From Leishmania infantum JPCM5 (lineage: Eukaryota > Euglenozoa > Kinetoplastea > Trypanosomatida > Trypanosomatidae): a DNA stretch of 64,000 nt. The stretch spans positions 1,650,951 through 1,714,950 of the forward strand of contig NC_009420.2 of assembly GCF_000002875.2 (NCBI RefSeq), in the 5' to 3' direction. The notes beneath the pieces were generated by a model. It was given only the letters and a program-made list of their open reading frames with translations. It was not told the DNA's origin and did no database searches. Each line of letters opens with the position of its first letter. Position 1 is the first letter of the stretch. A program made the translations under genes and the position numbers. Shown here in pieces: positions 10,107 through 20,056 of this stretch.

Positions 10107-13100
10107 ATGGGCAAGCTAACCGTCAAGGTTCATAAATGCGAACTCTACCGTCCGGTGAGCAGCGGTAACTGCGCCGTCAATCCGCGTGTCACCATTGTTG
10201 TGGACGGCACTTATCGGTTCCAGACAAATATCAAGAAGAACACGTTTGACCCAGAGTTTCGTGACTCCTTCGTTGTGGGCAACACGCACCGGCTAGCCGT
10301 GATTGAGGTGTCCGTCCACGATGTCCAGGAGCCGTCCGGCTTGGTGTTGCCCGGCATCGGCGTCTTGGCAGCAAAGAGGGGCTTGGTGCGGGAACTCAAC
10401 GGCGTCAGGATGGACGAAGGCGAAGGCGTCGGCGCCTCCACGGCCGGCCCCACAGGTGGTGGTGGCTCCAGCGGCATCAGCAGCGGTACATCGTCATCGT
10501 TCAAGGCGCGGTTGCCGGTGTTGCTAGGGCGGTGTTACATCTCGATTGAGCGTTTGGTGCACCACGAACGGAAGCGCCGCAAGTACTACCTCGCCACCCC
10601 ACTTCCACCCTCGTCTGCCACGGCCACGGCAGGGAGCAACGGATGTGCGACTGCTGCCAGCGTCGCCGCGAACGCGATCGCGGCCGGCGCGTCCCCAGCG
10701 ACGATGGCGAGCGACGTTGGTCCCTCGTTTCTGCAGCAGGCCCTTCCGACAGGAATCGCCGGTACGATTACAATCTCTCTCGAGTCCGACTCTCTCGGCG
10801 AGCCCCCTTCGGAGTTGAGCCTCAACGAGCCACTCGAGACCGCGTATGTGCGACGTTTGCGTCGCTTTCTGATGTGCTACGATCCGCCGAAGGTGGCCAT
10901 GCTGGATGTGATGATGGCGCACGTGCGCGACACCACGGAGGTGGGCCCACACAACAACAGCAGGCGCCGCTACAGTAACAGCAACGGCACAGGTACCGTG
11001 GCGCTGGCGGCCAGCAGTGCGCCAGCGTCGCGGATTCATAAACAGGACCGATCGAGCGCCACATCAGCGACTTCGGGCACCACCACACCGCTGCGCCCCG
11101 GTGCCGACAGCGTCACATCGCCAACCGGTGGCGCATCAACCCTGCTAATGAGCTCGCACGACCAAGTTGACTCACTGATGTGGAATCCGTCGAATAACTG
11201 TCCGAACCGCGTCCTGCAGCTCGACCACAAGAGGAGCCCGCCCAGCAGCAACGGTTCACCCCCCTTTGTCGCCGCTCTCCGAACGCGCAGCGTGTGCCTC
11301 GGTGGCCGAGCAGAGCTGACGGCAGACCTCCCTGATGAGCGAGAAACCTTCGAGGGAATGATGAACCGACTTTGCGCTGAGTACCACGCGAGCGAGCCGG
11401 GCGACTTCCGCGTCGTGCTACGGGTTGAAGGTTGCACAAACATCAACAAGGAGACCTGGAATCAGTCGCTTATCGGGTCCGACGATGTCTTCGTCATCTT
11501 CCGCAGCGAGTCGGAAGAGTTTGAGACGAACATGGTCACGCTGCAGAACACCGTCGTTTGGTCGGAGGCGAACACCGTTGCCATGGACGTTGTGAATCCA
11601 CATCGCTTCTACGTCACGGTCATATTGATGGGCCGCAGCGGGTCCAAGACGTACGAGATTGGCCGCTGCAACGTCAGTGCGGCGCCTCTCTCGAACGGGT
11701 ACGTCTCGCGCCGAAACATGTTTCTGTGTATGGCGGAGAGCGTGACGCGAGTGGCGGTGAACGGCGTGGTGCATCTCCTCGTGCGCCCCGTCAACTTCAG
11801 CCTCACTCCGCCTGACATGGCGGAGAGCGTCGACGATTTCTACGACCGACTCGGCCGCTTCTTTAAGCGGTACGACCCCCTCCAGCTGCCCATGGTGGAT
11901 GTGCTGGCGCGGGCCCGCCTACGTGATCACGACACCTACATGAAGGATCTGGTAATCCAGTACGGCCGTGAGCCGGGCACGGTACGCATGCTGGTCGCCG
12001 TGGAGTCCCTCATCTCACTGCGCGAGACAGCCGACAGGGATCTCAGCGGCCAGGACGTTCGCGTCCTTCTCACGATGGGCTCCTGCGGCGTGCGCACCAA
12101 GACGTTTGCGGTGCGCCAGTTCGCGCCTACCAATGTTCGCGAGAATTACGTCTTTGACGTCGTGCGAGAGACCGACCTGATTCGGATTGAGGTGGTGAAT
12201 GCGCGAGACGATAACCTCGTATACGGCCGCGTCGACTTCAGCTGCCTGAATACGCAGCGCAGTGTCATGAACAAGCGCGACCTGTACCTGGTTGGCGCAG
12301 CTGGGACGCGAGATGCGTATTTCAGCGGCATCGTGCGCGTGAGCCTCTACAGCGACGAGGTGGGGCACAACTACGAGGTGGACATGAAGCTGGAGGACGC
12401 CTTCACCGGGCGACTGCGCCGCTACGTGTACCGCCGCATCCCTGAGAGCCTGCACCGTGTGAACCTGGCGGTCGCAACGGTATTCGACATAGAATCCTTC
12501 ATGGCGCAGCTGGCTGTCGAGTACGGCGACGAGGACCCCACCTATGCTCTCTACTTCACCGTCGTCGGATGCCGTCAACTGCGCTCTGGCTTTGGCGGCA
12601 TCAACCCTTACGTGGTGGTGCGTGTCGGCATCGATGCCTATCAGACAAAGACGGCGAGGGCGAACGAGGAGCCTGACTACTTCGAGTTCTGCGAGTTCTA
12701 TTACGATCGGCCGGAGGGTATGGCGATCACTCTCGTGGTGATGGATCAGGCTGACATCGGCAGGGACGAGGAGGTTGGCCGTGCGGTGATCCCGCTGGCC
12801 AACGTGCAGCCGTCGAGGCAGTACAACGATTGGCTGCCGCTCCTCTCCGAGAAGAAGAGCGGCAAGGTGCGGGAGGTGGGCACGATCGGGTTCAAGTACA
12901 CCGTGGTCGACCTAAACCTGGTGGACCGCACCCGGGCTCGCCTCATCAAGGAGCAGCACCGTGAGCGTAGTGCACGTAGGCCTAGCTTGGCGAAGGGAAG
13001 AAGCGAGAGCCGACTCACGAGTTTAGCGCCATCAGGGACCAGCGGAGCCGACTTCCTGAACTCCACCTGGAGCACCAGCGCGAACGCCAGCTCTGGGTTT

Positions 13101-16100
13101 GCACATCGGTGGAACACCTTCAAGAGGTACCTCCTGCAGACCCCCCTCATGGCGTACTCAACGCGGACGCTTAGCATGGGTAACAGTGCCGGCGATGAGT
13201 CAGACCGCTTCGAGCAAAGCATGAGCGAAAGCACGACACTCATCATGGCAGGGCAGGACGCGAGCCTCTTCAAGTCTGGCCGCTCCGTTACCAGTCGCCT
13301 GCCGACCATGAACCTGATGGATCTCGGCATCAGCACTGTCGAGGAGTTCTGCACCGCCGAGGTCAGTGAGCTGCATTCCGCGGGGTATTCCGAGACGGAT
13401 GCGGACCTGCCCGCCTCGCTGGAAATGACGTACCGACCGCCGACCCACGAAAGGGATACGCTGACTGGGCCCTGCTCCTCCGTCAACGGCGAGGGTGGGG
13501 CGGAGAGTGGCAAGGCGGCGCGCATGCAACTAAGCGTGCGCCTACTAAGCTGCACAAACCTCTTTAAGCCTGGACACAACATGCCGAACCCGTACGTGCT
13601 ACTCTCTACCATTTCCGAGTCCCACCGGTCGCGGGTGCAATTCTGCACCACAGAGCCGCGGTTCAACGAAACCTTTCTGTTCACCGTTGAAGACCCCCAA
13701 ATCGACTATCTCACCGTCACCGTTCTCACTGACACGCCTTACGGGTTGAGGAAGCTGGGCCACTGCACGCTGTCGATGCGCAACGTGCAGCGCGGCACGA
13801 TGCGCACACGGTGGACGTCGCTTGTCATCCATCCTTTTGAGCCAGCCGCGATGGAGTGCGGCTTCGTGTACCTCTCGCTCGGTGCTATCAACTTCGGCAT
13901 AAACTATCTACCTTCCGTGGAAGCCGAGAACCGGCTACGGGAGCAGATCCGCGAGTACCTCACCCTGCACGCGCGGCGGCAGCTCCACCGCTTGGAGTGG
14001 TACGTCGGAGAGTTCTCGCAGCTTGAGAGCATCCTGCTCGGTGGCTGGTTCCGCGATAGCGGTAACGACGCCGGTGCCGACGACACGGGCACGCGCGTCG
14101 CCGACTTGGAGGTGACGGTGCTCGGCGTGTCAAACCTCTACTGCGGTGGCTTTCTCGCCGAGGGTAGCTGCGTCGTGAAGGCGAAGGTGGATGGCCAAAC
14201 GCGAGCCAAGACAAGGCCGATCACCGGTGCTCAGGGCAGCTTTGTCGTGCCGGAGGGTCAAGACTCGCTGCGCTTCACCGTTCCCGAGCCGATGACGACG
14301 CTAGTGCGGCTGAGCGTCGTGCTGAATGGTAAAACGGGTGCCGGCGAGTGCTACGTATCCTTGGCGGATCTCCACCGCGGCGTGGCGAAGGAGCGCACGC
14401 TGATGCTGGTAATGGATTCACGCTCCTCGCATGCCGAGGCGGTGGGGTTCATCCGCATCTCCGTCTTTTGCAGCAACTACGGCAGCTCCGCCCCGGCCCC
14501 GACAGAGGAGGAGCTGGCGCTGCACTCGCGCCTGACCCGGTTTTTCTACTACTACATCCCGACGGAGCTGGCGATGGTGGACGTCAAGTACGCAACAACT
14601 CTGAATGTGGCGGCATACCTGAGCCGTATGGTAGAGAAGTACGGCCCAGAACCCGGCAATTACCGCCTTCGCTTCAGGGTGGACCGCTGCCGCAACCTTG
14701 TTTTCAAGAATGACAACACACCGCTGCACGTCTTCTGCATTGTCCGCGCCGGGCTGCAGGAGTTTCAGAGCTCGATTGTGGAGGGCCATAGCGAGTGCGT
14801 ATTCGGCGAGAGCTTTGACCTTATCATCGGCCTCCCGCAGCAGGAAAAGGTGGAGCTGATTCTGATGCGATATTACCCATCGAAGCAGGTGGAGCTTGGC
14901 CGCACGCAGCTGGAGCTGCGTGCGTTGCGGCGAGCGGAGGAGAACAGTATGGAGCTGGCGCTTGTCAGTAACGCTGGCACAAAGGCGGCGGGTGTTTCCG
15001 GCATCCTGAAGGTTTCCTCCTTCCCAGTCGACTTTGGCCGCGATGGCGGGATGCACTTACGGACGCAATCGACGCTAGCGTACGGCCTCGATGGGCACTC
15101 GGCCTTGGCGCAGACGATGTGCCTCTTCTCCTCGCCGACTCGAATGGGGGCTGCCAACACAGTTTCGGGTCCGCGCAGCAGCGCACCGAGCGACCACGAC
15201 GCTTTGAAGGAGCCGCTAGTCACCGAGCGCAAGACGCCGCCGCCGAGCGCATCGCGCATGATCTCCACCTTCCTCAGTGACAGCCTCGGGGAGCAAGGCG
15301 GGACGGTGCCGCCCACGGTCCGCGGTAGCACCTCGGCCTCCGTCACCATCGTCGGGTTTGCTGGGCTGAACATGCGCGATGCCCAAATTTACATTCGCGT
15401 TTCGGAACACGACAAGACGCTGTTCAAGACGAAGCCTATCCCCGCTGAGCAACTGGTTGCCTTGGAGGCGAGCACGGCCACCTTCACGATTGACAACGTG
15501 GCCGCTGACTACGACAAGCAGTACACGCTGAAGCTCGGATTTCGAAAGCTACTCGGCTCCGAGGCCCTCTGCCACGCCGATTTCTGTGTCTTGCGCTGCC
15601 CCGCCGGAAAGACCGTAGAGAAGCGCCTGCGTCTCTACGACGTGAACTCGCAGTACTTGGGCATCTGTCGTCTCAGCATAACACTGCCGCCGATCCATCT
15701 GCCGGCGCTGCAGTGGCAGCACCTCTCTCCTGCCGTCTTTGAACCGCTCATGGACGACGTTGCGTCGCTGGTGTCCACCTACATGCCGAAGGATTTGCGG
15801 CGGTTGGATCTCATCTTGTGTCATGCCCCGGACATCCGTCGACTGCATCGCGCGTTGAGGCTGCAGCTCGCGCCCAGCGTGGTGGCGACGGTGTACGTGG
15901 CGATCCATTCCGTCGACCTGCACTCCGTGACGGTGCGGCACTCGTGCGTTGTGACGGCGTCTGTCGGGCACTTCACCTCTGAAGCGGTGCGGCGGCAGCT
16001 TGGTTCGTCGCAGGTTTACCCATACGGTATGTCCAAGGAGGGCATCTCCAACCTAGACTTCCCGCTGCTGCGCATCGACATCAGCGCCACTGGACCTGCC

Positions 16101-16688
16101 GCCATCTTGACGCTGTGCGTCTGCGACCGCGCCTCCAAGGCAAAATCGGAGGAAGTTGGTCGCACTGTGGTGTCGCTGCGAGCCTTGCTCACGCCTGCCG
16201 TCTTTGACATGTCTGAAAAGGTGCAGGTGCCGCTTGTATCGGTGAGCCACGCTGCGAATCGCGTGCATGCAAGCCTGGCCGGCACCGTCACGTTCAGTCT
16301 CATGCCGCCTGCGTTCGAGAGCTATGGCGCTTCCGTGAGGTTCGCCTCGAGCGTTGTGGAGGGCTTTGACCGCGCCTACGTCCGCTACTACACAGATCGC
16401 ATTTGTCGCCTGCTGAGCCACTACGACGCCAACTCGCTGGTGGACATCCACTCACGCCTGTACGAGTCGTACGTTTCCTGCAAATGCTGGGAGACCGGCC
16501 TACCAGCTTGCTTGTCCGAGCTGGTTGTCCGCTGGGGACCGGAACTGGACAGTTTCGAGCCGCCCCCTGCGCTGAAGAGTCGCGATGGCGCGCAACAGAG
16601 CAGGATAGCGGCAATGGAAAAGAGCGAAAATAAGGAGTCAGGCCCATATGAGCTAATGCCCAACGCTGAGCGGCAGCCGGCAAGATGA
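10107..16688 (+). CDS. Giant multi-C2-domain protein 1 (about nine C2-like domains)
   Basis: 2193 aa from ATG 10107; the frame is open upstream to 9735 but without an ATG. About nine C2-like beta-sandwich domains lie near residues 1-220 (with a Gly/Ser insert), 431-565, 626-746, 813-933, 1140-1262, 1331-1456, 1516-1641, 1741-1861 and 1924-2067. Most are preceded by a helical module with the pattern L-x2-R-F/Y-x3-Y-x-P-x2-L-x2-V/L-D, often closing with YGPEP just before the first C2 strand. Most C2 loops lack the usual cluster of Asp Ca2+ ligands, so Ca2+-independent lipid or protein binding is more likely than synaptotagmin-type sensing. Low-complexity linkers separate domains at ~276-410 and ~940-1130. 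There is no transmembrane segment. The C-terminal module (~2085-2145) matches the end of the paralogue at 20057-24934. The cellular role is unknown; a membrane- or cytoskeleton-associated scaffold is inferred. Confidence 0.8.
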   Translation: MGKLTVKVHKCELYRPVSSGNCAVNPRVTIVVDGTYRFQTNIKKNTFDPEFRDSFVVGNTHRLAVIEVSVHDVQEPSGLVLPGIGVLAAKRGLVRELNGVRMDEGEGVGASTAGPTGGGGSSGISSGTSSSFKARLPVLLGRCYISIERLVHHERKRRKYYLATPLPPSSATATAGSNGCATAASVAANAIAAGASPATMASDVGPSFLQQALPTGIAGTITISLESDSLGEPPSELSLNEPLETAYVRRLRRFLMCYDPPKVAMLDVMMAHVRDTTEVGPHNNSRRRYSNSNGTGTVALAASSAPASRIHKQDRSSATSATSGTTTPLRPGADSVTSPTGGASTLLMSSHDQVDSLMWNPSNNCPNRVLQLDHKRSPPSSNGSPPFVAALRTRSVCLGGRAELTADLPDERETFEGMMNRLCAEYHASEPGDFRVVLRVEGCTNINKETWNQSLIGSDDVFVIFRSESEEFETNMVTLQNTVVWSEANTVAMDVVNPHRFYVTVILMGRSGSKTYEIGRCNVSAAPLSNGYVSRRNMFLCMAESVTRVAVNGVVHLLVRPVNFSLTPPDMAESVDDFYDRLGRFFKRYDPLQLPMVDVLARARLRDHDTYMKDLVIQYGREPGTVRMLVAVESLISLRETADRDLSGQDVRVLLTMGSCGVRTKTFAVRQFAPTNVRENYVFDVVRETDLIRIEVVNARDDNLVYGRVDFSCLNTQRSVMNKRDLYLVGAAGTRDAYFSGIVRVSLYSDEVGHNYEVDMKLEDAFTGRLRRYVYRRIPESLHRVNLAVATVFDIESFMAQLAVEYGDEDPTYALYFTVVGCRQLRSGFGGINPYVVVRVGIDAYQTKTARANEEPDYFEFCEFYYDRPEGMAITLVVMDQADIGRDEEVGRAVIPLANVQPSRQYNDWLPLLSEKKSGKVREVGTIGFKYTVVDLNLVDRTRARLIKEQHRERSARRPSLAKGRSESRLTSLAPSGTSGADFLNSTWSTSANASSGFAHRWNTFKRYLLQTPLMAYSTRTLSMGNSAGDESDRFEQSMSESTTLIMAGQDASLFKSGRSVTSRLPTMNLMDLGISTVEEFCTAEVSELHSAGYSETDADLPASLEMTYRPPTHERDTLTGPCSSVNGEGGAESGKAARMQLSVRLLSCTNLFKPGHNMPNPYVLLSTISESHRSRVQFCTTEPRFNETFLFTVEDPQIDYLTVTVLTDTPYGLRKLGHCTLSMRNVQRGTMRTRWTSLVIHPFEPAAMECGFVYLSLGAINFGINYLPSVEAENRLREQIREYLTLHARRQLHRLEWYVGEFSQLESILLGGWFRDSGNDAGADDTGTRVADLEVTVLGVSNLYCGGFLAEGSCVVKAKVDGQTRAKTRPITGAQGSFVVPEGQDSLRFTVPEPMTTLVRLSVVLNGKTGAGECYVSLADLHRGVAKERTLMLVMDSRSSHAEAVGFIRISVFCSNYGSSAPAPTEEELALHSRLTRFFYYYIPTELAMVDVKYATTLNVAAYLSRMVEKYGPEPGNYRLRFRVDRCRNLVFKNDNTPLHVFCIVRAGLQEFQSSIVEGHSECVFGESFDLIIGLPQQEKVELILMRYYPSKQVELGRTQLELRALRRAEENSMELALVSNAGTKAAGVSGILKVSSFPVDFGRDGGMHLRTQSTLAYGLDGHSALAQTMCLFSSPTRMGAANTVSGPRSSAPSDHDALKEPLVTERKTPPPSASRMISTFLSDSLGEQGGTVPPTVRGSTSASVTIVGFAGLNMRDAQIYIRVSEHDKTLFKTKPIPAEQLVALEASTATFTIDNVAADYDKQYTLKLGFRKLLGSEALCHADFCVLRCPAGKTVEKRLRLYDVNSQYLGICRLSITLPPIHLPALQWQHLSPAVFEPLMDDVASLVSTYMPKDLRRLDLILCHAPDIRRLHRALRLQLAPSVVATVYVAIHSVDLHSVTVRHSCVVTASVGHFTSEAVRRQLGSSQVYPYGMSKEGISNLDFPLLRIDISATGPAAILTLCVCDRASKAKSEEVGRTVVSLRALLTPAVFDMSEKVQVPLVSVSHAANRVHASLAGTVTFSLMPPAFESYGASVRFASSVVEGFDRAYVRYYTDRICRLLSHYDANSLVDIHSRLYESYVSCKCWETGLPACLSELVVRWGPELDSFEPPPALKSRDGAQQSRIAAMEKSENKESGPYELMPNAERQPAR

Positions 16689-17594
16689 GAAGGGTACCCA
16701 AATGTCGAAGGATGACAGCAGTGGAGTGGTGTGGTGCGGTGGGAGGGGATACGGGAGATAAGGGACGTACTCGGCCTGCGAGCCTTTCTTGTGACGTTGT
16801 ATGGGCACAAAGCGCTGATGGCGAAGCAGTGCATGTCTCTCTCTCTCTCTATCCCTGCCCTTGGCCGCACAGTTGTTCTTGGGCGTTCTTCCCATGCCTC
16901 CTTTGAGTCGTTGCTGCGGTGCCGATGTCGCGCTACACATGACTGCTTTATGTCTGCATGCGTTGGTGTATGCATGTTTTCGTGCGCATCTATGTATGTG
17001 TGTGTCCGCATGTGTGCCTCAACGATACTGCCTGAACCTTTTCTTTGCGATCTTCTTTTCATCTTCTTCCTCCTTTGCTTCTTACCTCTCTCTGATGAAC
17101 GTTGTGTATTCTCAGAGCTGCGCACAAGGACGGAGAGAGTAGGCGGGGGGTGGGTGGTGCTTTACGTTGTCTCGGCGTTGTTATTCGGCGTGCCTGATTC
17201 CTCCTTTCGCCCATGCTGCCACCCTTTTGGTGGTGTGAGCGTGGAGGAACACCCGCCTGGCGTTTCGCCCTTTTGGTGCTGTCGCTGCTGTTCTGTTTTT
17301 TTTTCTTTTATGTGTGTGTGTGTGTTTCTGCTGTGGCCTCTTTGGTGATCACTCCTGCGCTCACTCAGCCTCTCCGGGCTCTTCTTTCGTCTTTGCTTGC
17401 CCGTCGCCCGCCAGAGTCCTCTTTCTCCGCAATCAATCGGCACGCCGGTGACTTGCTTCTCCTGTCGAGGCATTGCCTGCCCTTCGGCGACATTGCCAGC
17501 TCCTCTTTTGCAGGGTCACTCCTCGACTTCCCTCTTTCTCTTGCTGTTCGCCTCGAAGAGGACCGCTTCGCCTTTTCCCCCGTCGCTTCCGTCA
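16689..17594. other. 3' UTR/spacer
   Basis: This is T/C- and GT-rich sequence with (TG) and (CT) runs around 16830 and 17310. No supported gene is visible. Confidence 0.6.
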
Positions 17595-18130
17595 AAGCCC
17601 TGATGACGAGAGGGGTGTGGGCACACCTCTCAGCGCGTGGTAGCTCATAATCCAGCGACCCCGCAATACTGCGTGGAGGGAAGCCAAGCCGGATCCCCCG
17701 TTATATAGCCCTCTGCCAAGTGCCGAGCCGCTTCTGGCGGGCAACAGGGTCACGTGCCCGCAACGCAGGGGGTGATCAGAGCTATGTATCGCTATGGATG
17801 CCGGCGGCCAGGCCCTGGACGGCGTGGCATGAGAGCGGCCTGCGACTGTGCACACGCCTGTGCCATCCATACGGTAGGCAGGGCGTCAGCGTGGCTCGAG
17901 CGTATCCCACGCGGCCCTCACACTGCCCTGCTGGTGGTGCAGGGAGAGGCTGAGCCGCCCCAAAGGGGACACACCAGGCCACGGCCCTCGAAAGGGAGGG
18001 GGAAGCGTGGAGGTGGGGGCAGAGGCCGTGCTGAGATGACGGGGTCGGCGCATTACTGCAACGGGTGCCTAGGGTTTCTTCGCACTACGCTAATGGAGCC
18101 TGTGGCGAGCCGTAGGTTAGAGTGTACTGG
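17595..18130. mobile_element. SIDER-like degenerate retroposon candidate
   Basis: A GC-rich block of ~540 bp with balanced composition sits in a T/C-rich spacer downstream of a long gene, the usual position of SIDER elements in Leishmania 3' UTRs. It has no coding capacity. The size fits SIDER (about 0.55 kb). Boundaries are judged from the composition change and no terminal repeats were seen. A consensus alignment would be decisive. Confidence 0.5.
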
Positions 18131-20056
18131 AGCTCTTGGATGGAGAAAAACGGACCGATTAAACATCTTCTGCTAGCGGTTGTGAACACCACGGAGGCAT
18201 GGGTACAAATACATACACGCGCACCCAAAGCTCTTCTGGACATTTTGTCGTGTGCACTCATGTGCGTTTGCGCGTAGGCGTTGAGAGGTTCTCTGTGCTT
18301 TATTTTTGCTGCGTGCGTGTGTGCGTGTCTTTCTTGTATTCGCCTGCTGCTTCTCCTTTTGTTGCCTTGAGTGCTTTCGCGTCCGAAGACTCAGACGTTT
18401 ATGACTTTGCTTATGTTTTCCTACTCGTGTCGATTATTCTGCCGGCGGCCGTCGTTGATATTTCTACCCAGCCAACGGCCTGCCTGCCTGCAACCATGCC
18501 TGCTTCCACGTGTCAAAGAATGTGAGCGCCCGCCGTGGCCGTCACCCAAGTGCAAGTGATCCATTGTGCCGGCCTTGTGCATAGTAGTGGCGTGCTACCC
18601 GACTCATATTCATCCAAGAAAACGAAAAGACGACTGCGAATAGAGAGCCACGTGACTGAGCACAGAGGAGAGGGAAGGGGGACCGTTGCCACACGCATTT
18701 GAGCACCCACCATGTCTTTGCTCGATGTGTGCGGTGGCGCAGAAGATGGGGTCTGCGCGCCTTTCCACGCGCATAGCTGCTGTCTTTTCCCTTTCTCTGT
18801 TTCTGGCCATGTGGCTACTGAACGCGCTCTACCCCTACCCCCGCGAGAAAATGCATCTCCTCAAGTCTCACCTCTAACTACGCTTTTCTCCTTCTCATTC
18901 CATCTTTCTCTTCTGGGATGCGCCCGACGATAATGTGTCGTCGCGCGTTGCTCTGAATTGTGTACAATCCTTACCATGTTATTTCGCGTGTGCGTGAACC
19001 ATGTACATAAACATGACAAAAAAAAACGACGAACGCACGCACACCCGCACACTTGAACCTACACATGCTCACATGCATGTAACACCATGGCTACGTACAA
19101 CAACGCGTTCATCACTCTGTTCTTCTCTTTGCGTCGCTCATAATATTCGTCCTACTCTCTCCGCCTCTTTCACGTGCGCTCATCGCATCCCCTGAAAACG
19201 CGCGCGCCGTGATGATGCACGTCGGCATTAGAGCAGAAATTTCACCTGAAACACAGCCTTCCACTAAGGTAGAGAGAAGAACCTCATCTCGGAGCGGGGC
19301 AGACACGTCAAACCGTGACCGGAAACAATAAACGAACGCGCGAAAGAAAGGCGTCCTGGGATCGACATCCGCAGTTGCAGTTGCTGCACCATCGCTGCTC
19401 TTGCTTCACCTCCTCTTCTTTTTTCGTCGCTGTTTTTATTTTTTCGTTTGCTGCGTTTTCGTCGCATCTTGTTCCTTCAAGAGTGCGTGACATTCTTAGG
19501 TGTTTGCCCTTTATCAGTCGCCTTTTTCCTTTTGATGCATACATACAAGGACCTCAGACTATCACCTCCCTCTCACCCATTTGTTTTCATTGTTGGATTG
19601 TAATATTATTATTATTTTATCTTTGTTTATGCTCGGCTTTTCCCTCGCCGCCTTGCTTTTTGTTTTCTGTGTGTGTGTGTGTCTTTAACCGTTTCAGTCC
19701 TCTCATTTTCGCTCAGCTTTTCTCTGTAGCACTTCCGCTCTGCCTGTACATACACACCCAAACAAGTCTACGCGCACACCCCCCGATCCGCACGCACCGT
19801 TTTGTAGGTGGACACGACACACTCTCGCGCCATTATCATCCTTCTTTTGTTTTTGTTGTTCAAATATATTTTCTTTCATGTCTTCTTTGTCGTTCACCCT
19901 CGCCTCTCTCATCGTCAGCCGCATTTGCGATTTCCCTCCCCACTCTCCCTCTCAAAGAAGACACAACTCCGCACAGAAGAACGGACCCCGATTTGAGACT
20001 GAGGACACACTTTCTTTTTACCTGTATTCGCTCCTGCCACGTCCTTCTTTGATCAG
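18131..20056. other. Spacer and 5' UTR of second multi-C2 gene
   Basis: This is T/C-rich sequence with several candidate acceptors. The most useful are the tract ending in AG at 19918-19919 and the CTCCCTCTCAAAG site with AG at 19956-19957. There is no ATG between the latter and 20057. No gene is supported. Confidence 0.55.

Noticed and set aside
12746..13684. 312-codon minus-strand ORF inside C2 protein 1
   Set aside because: It is an antisense shadow of a GC-rich coding sequence with no domain.
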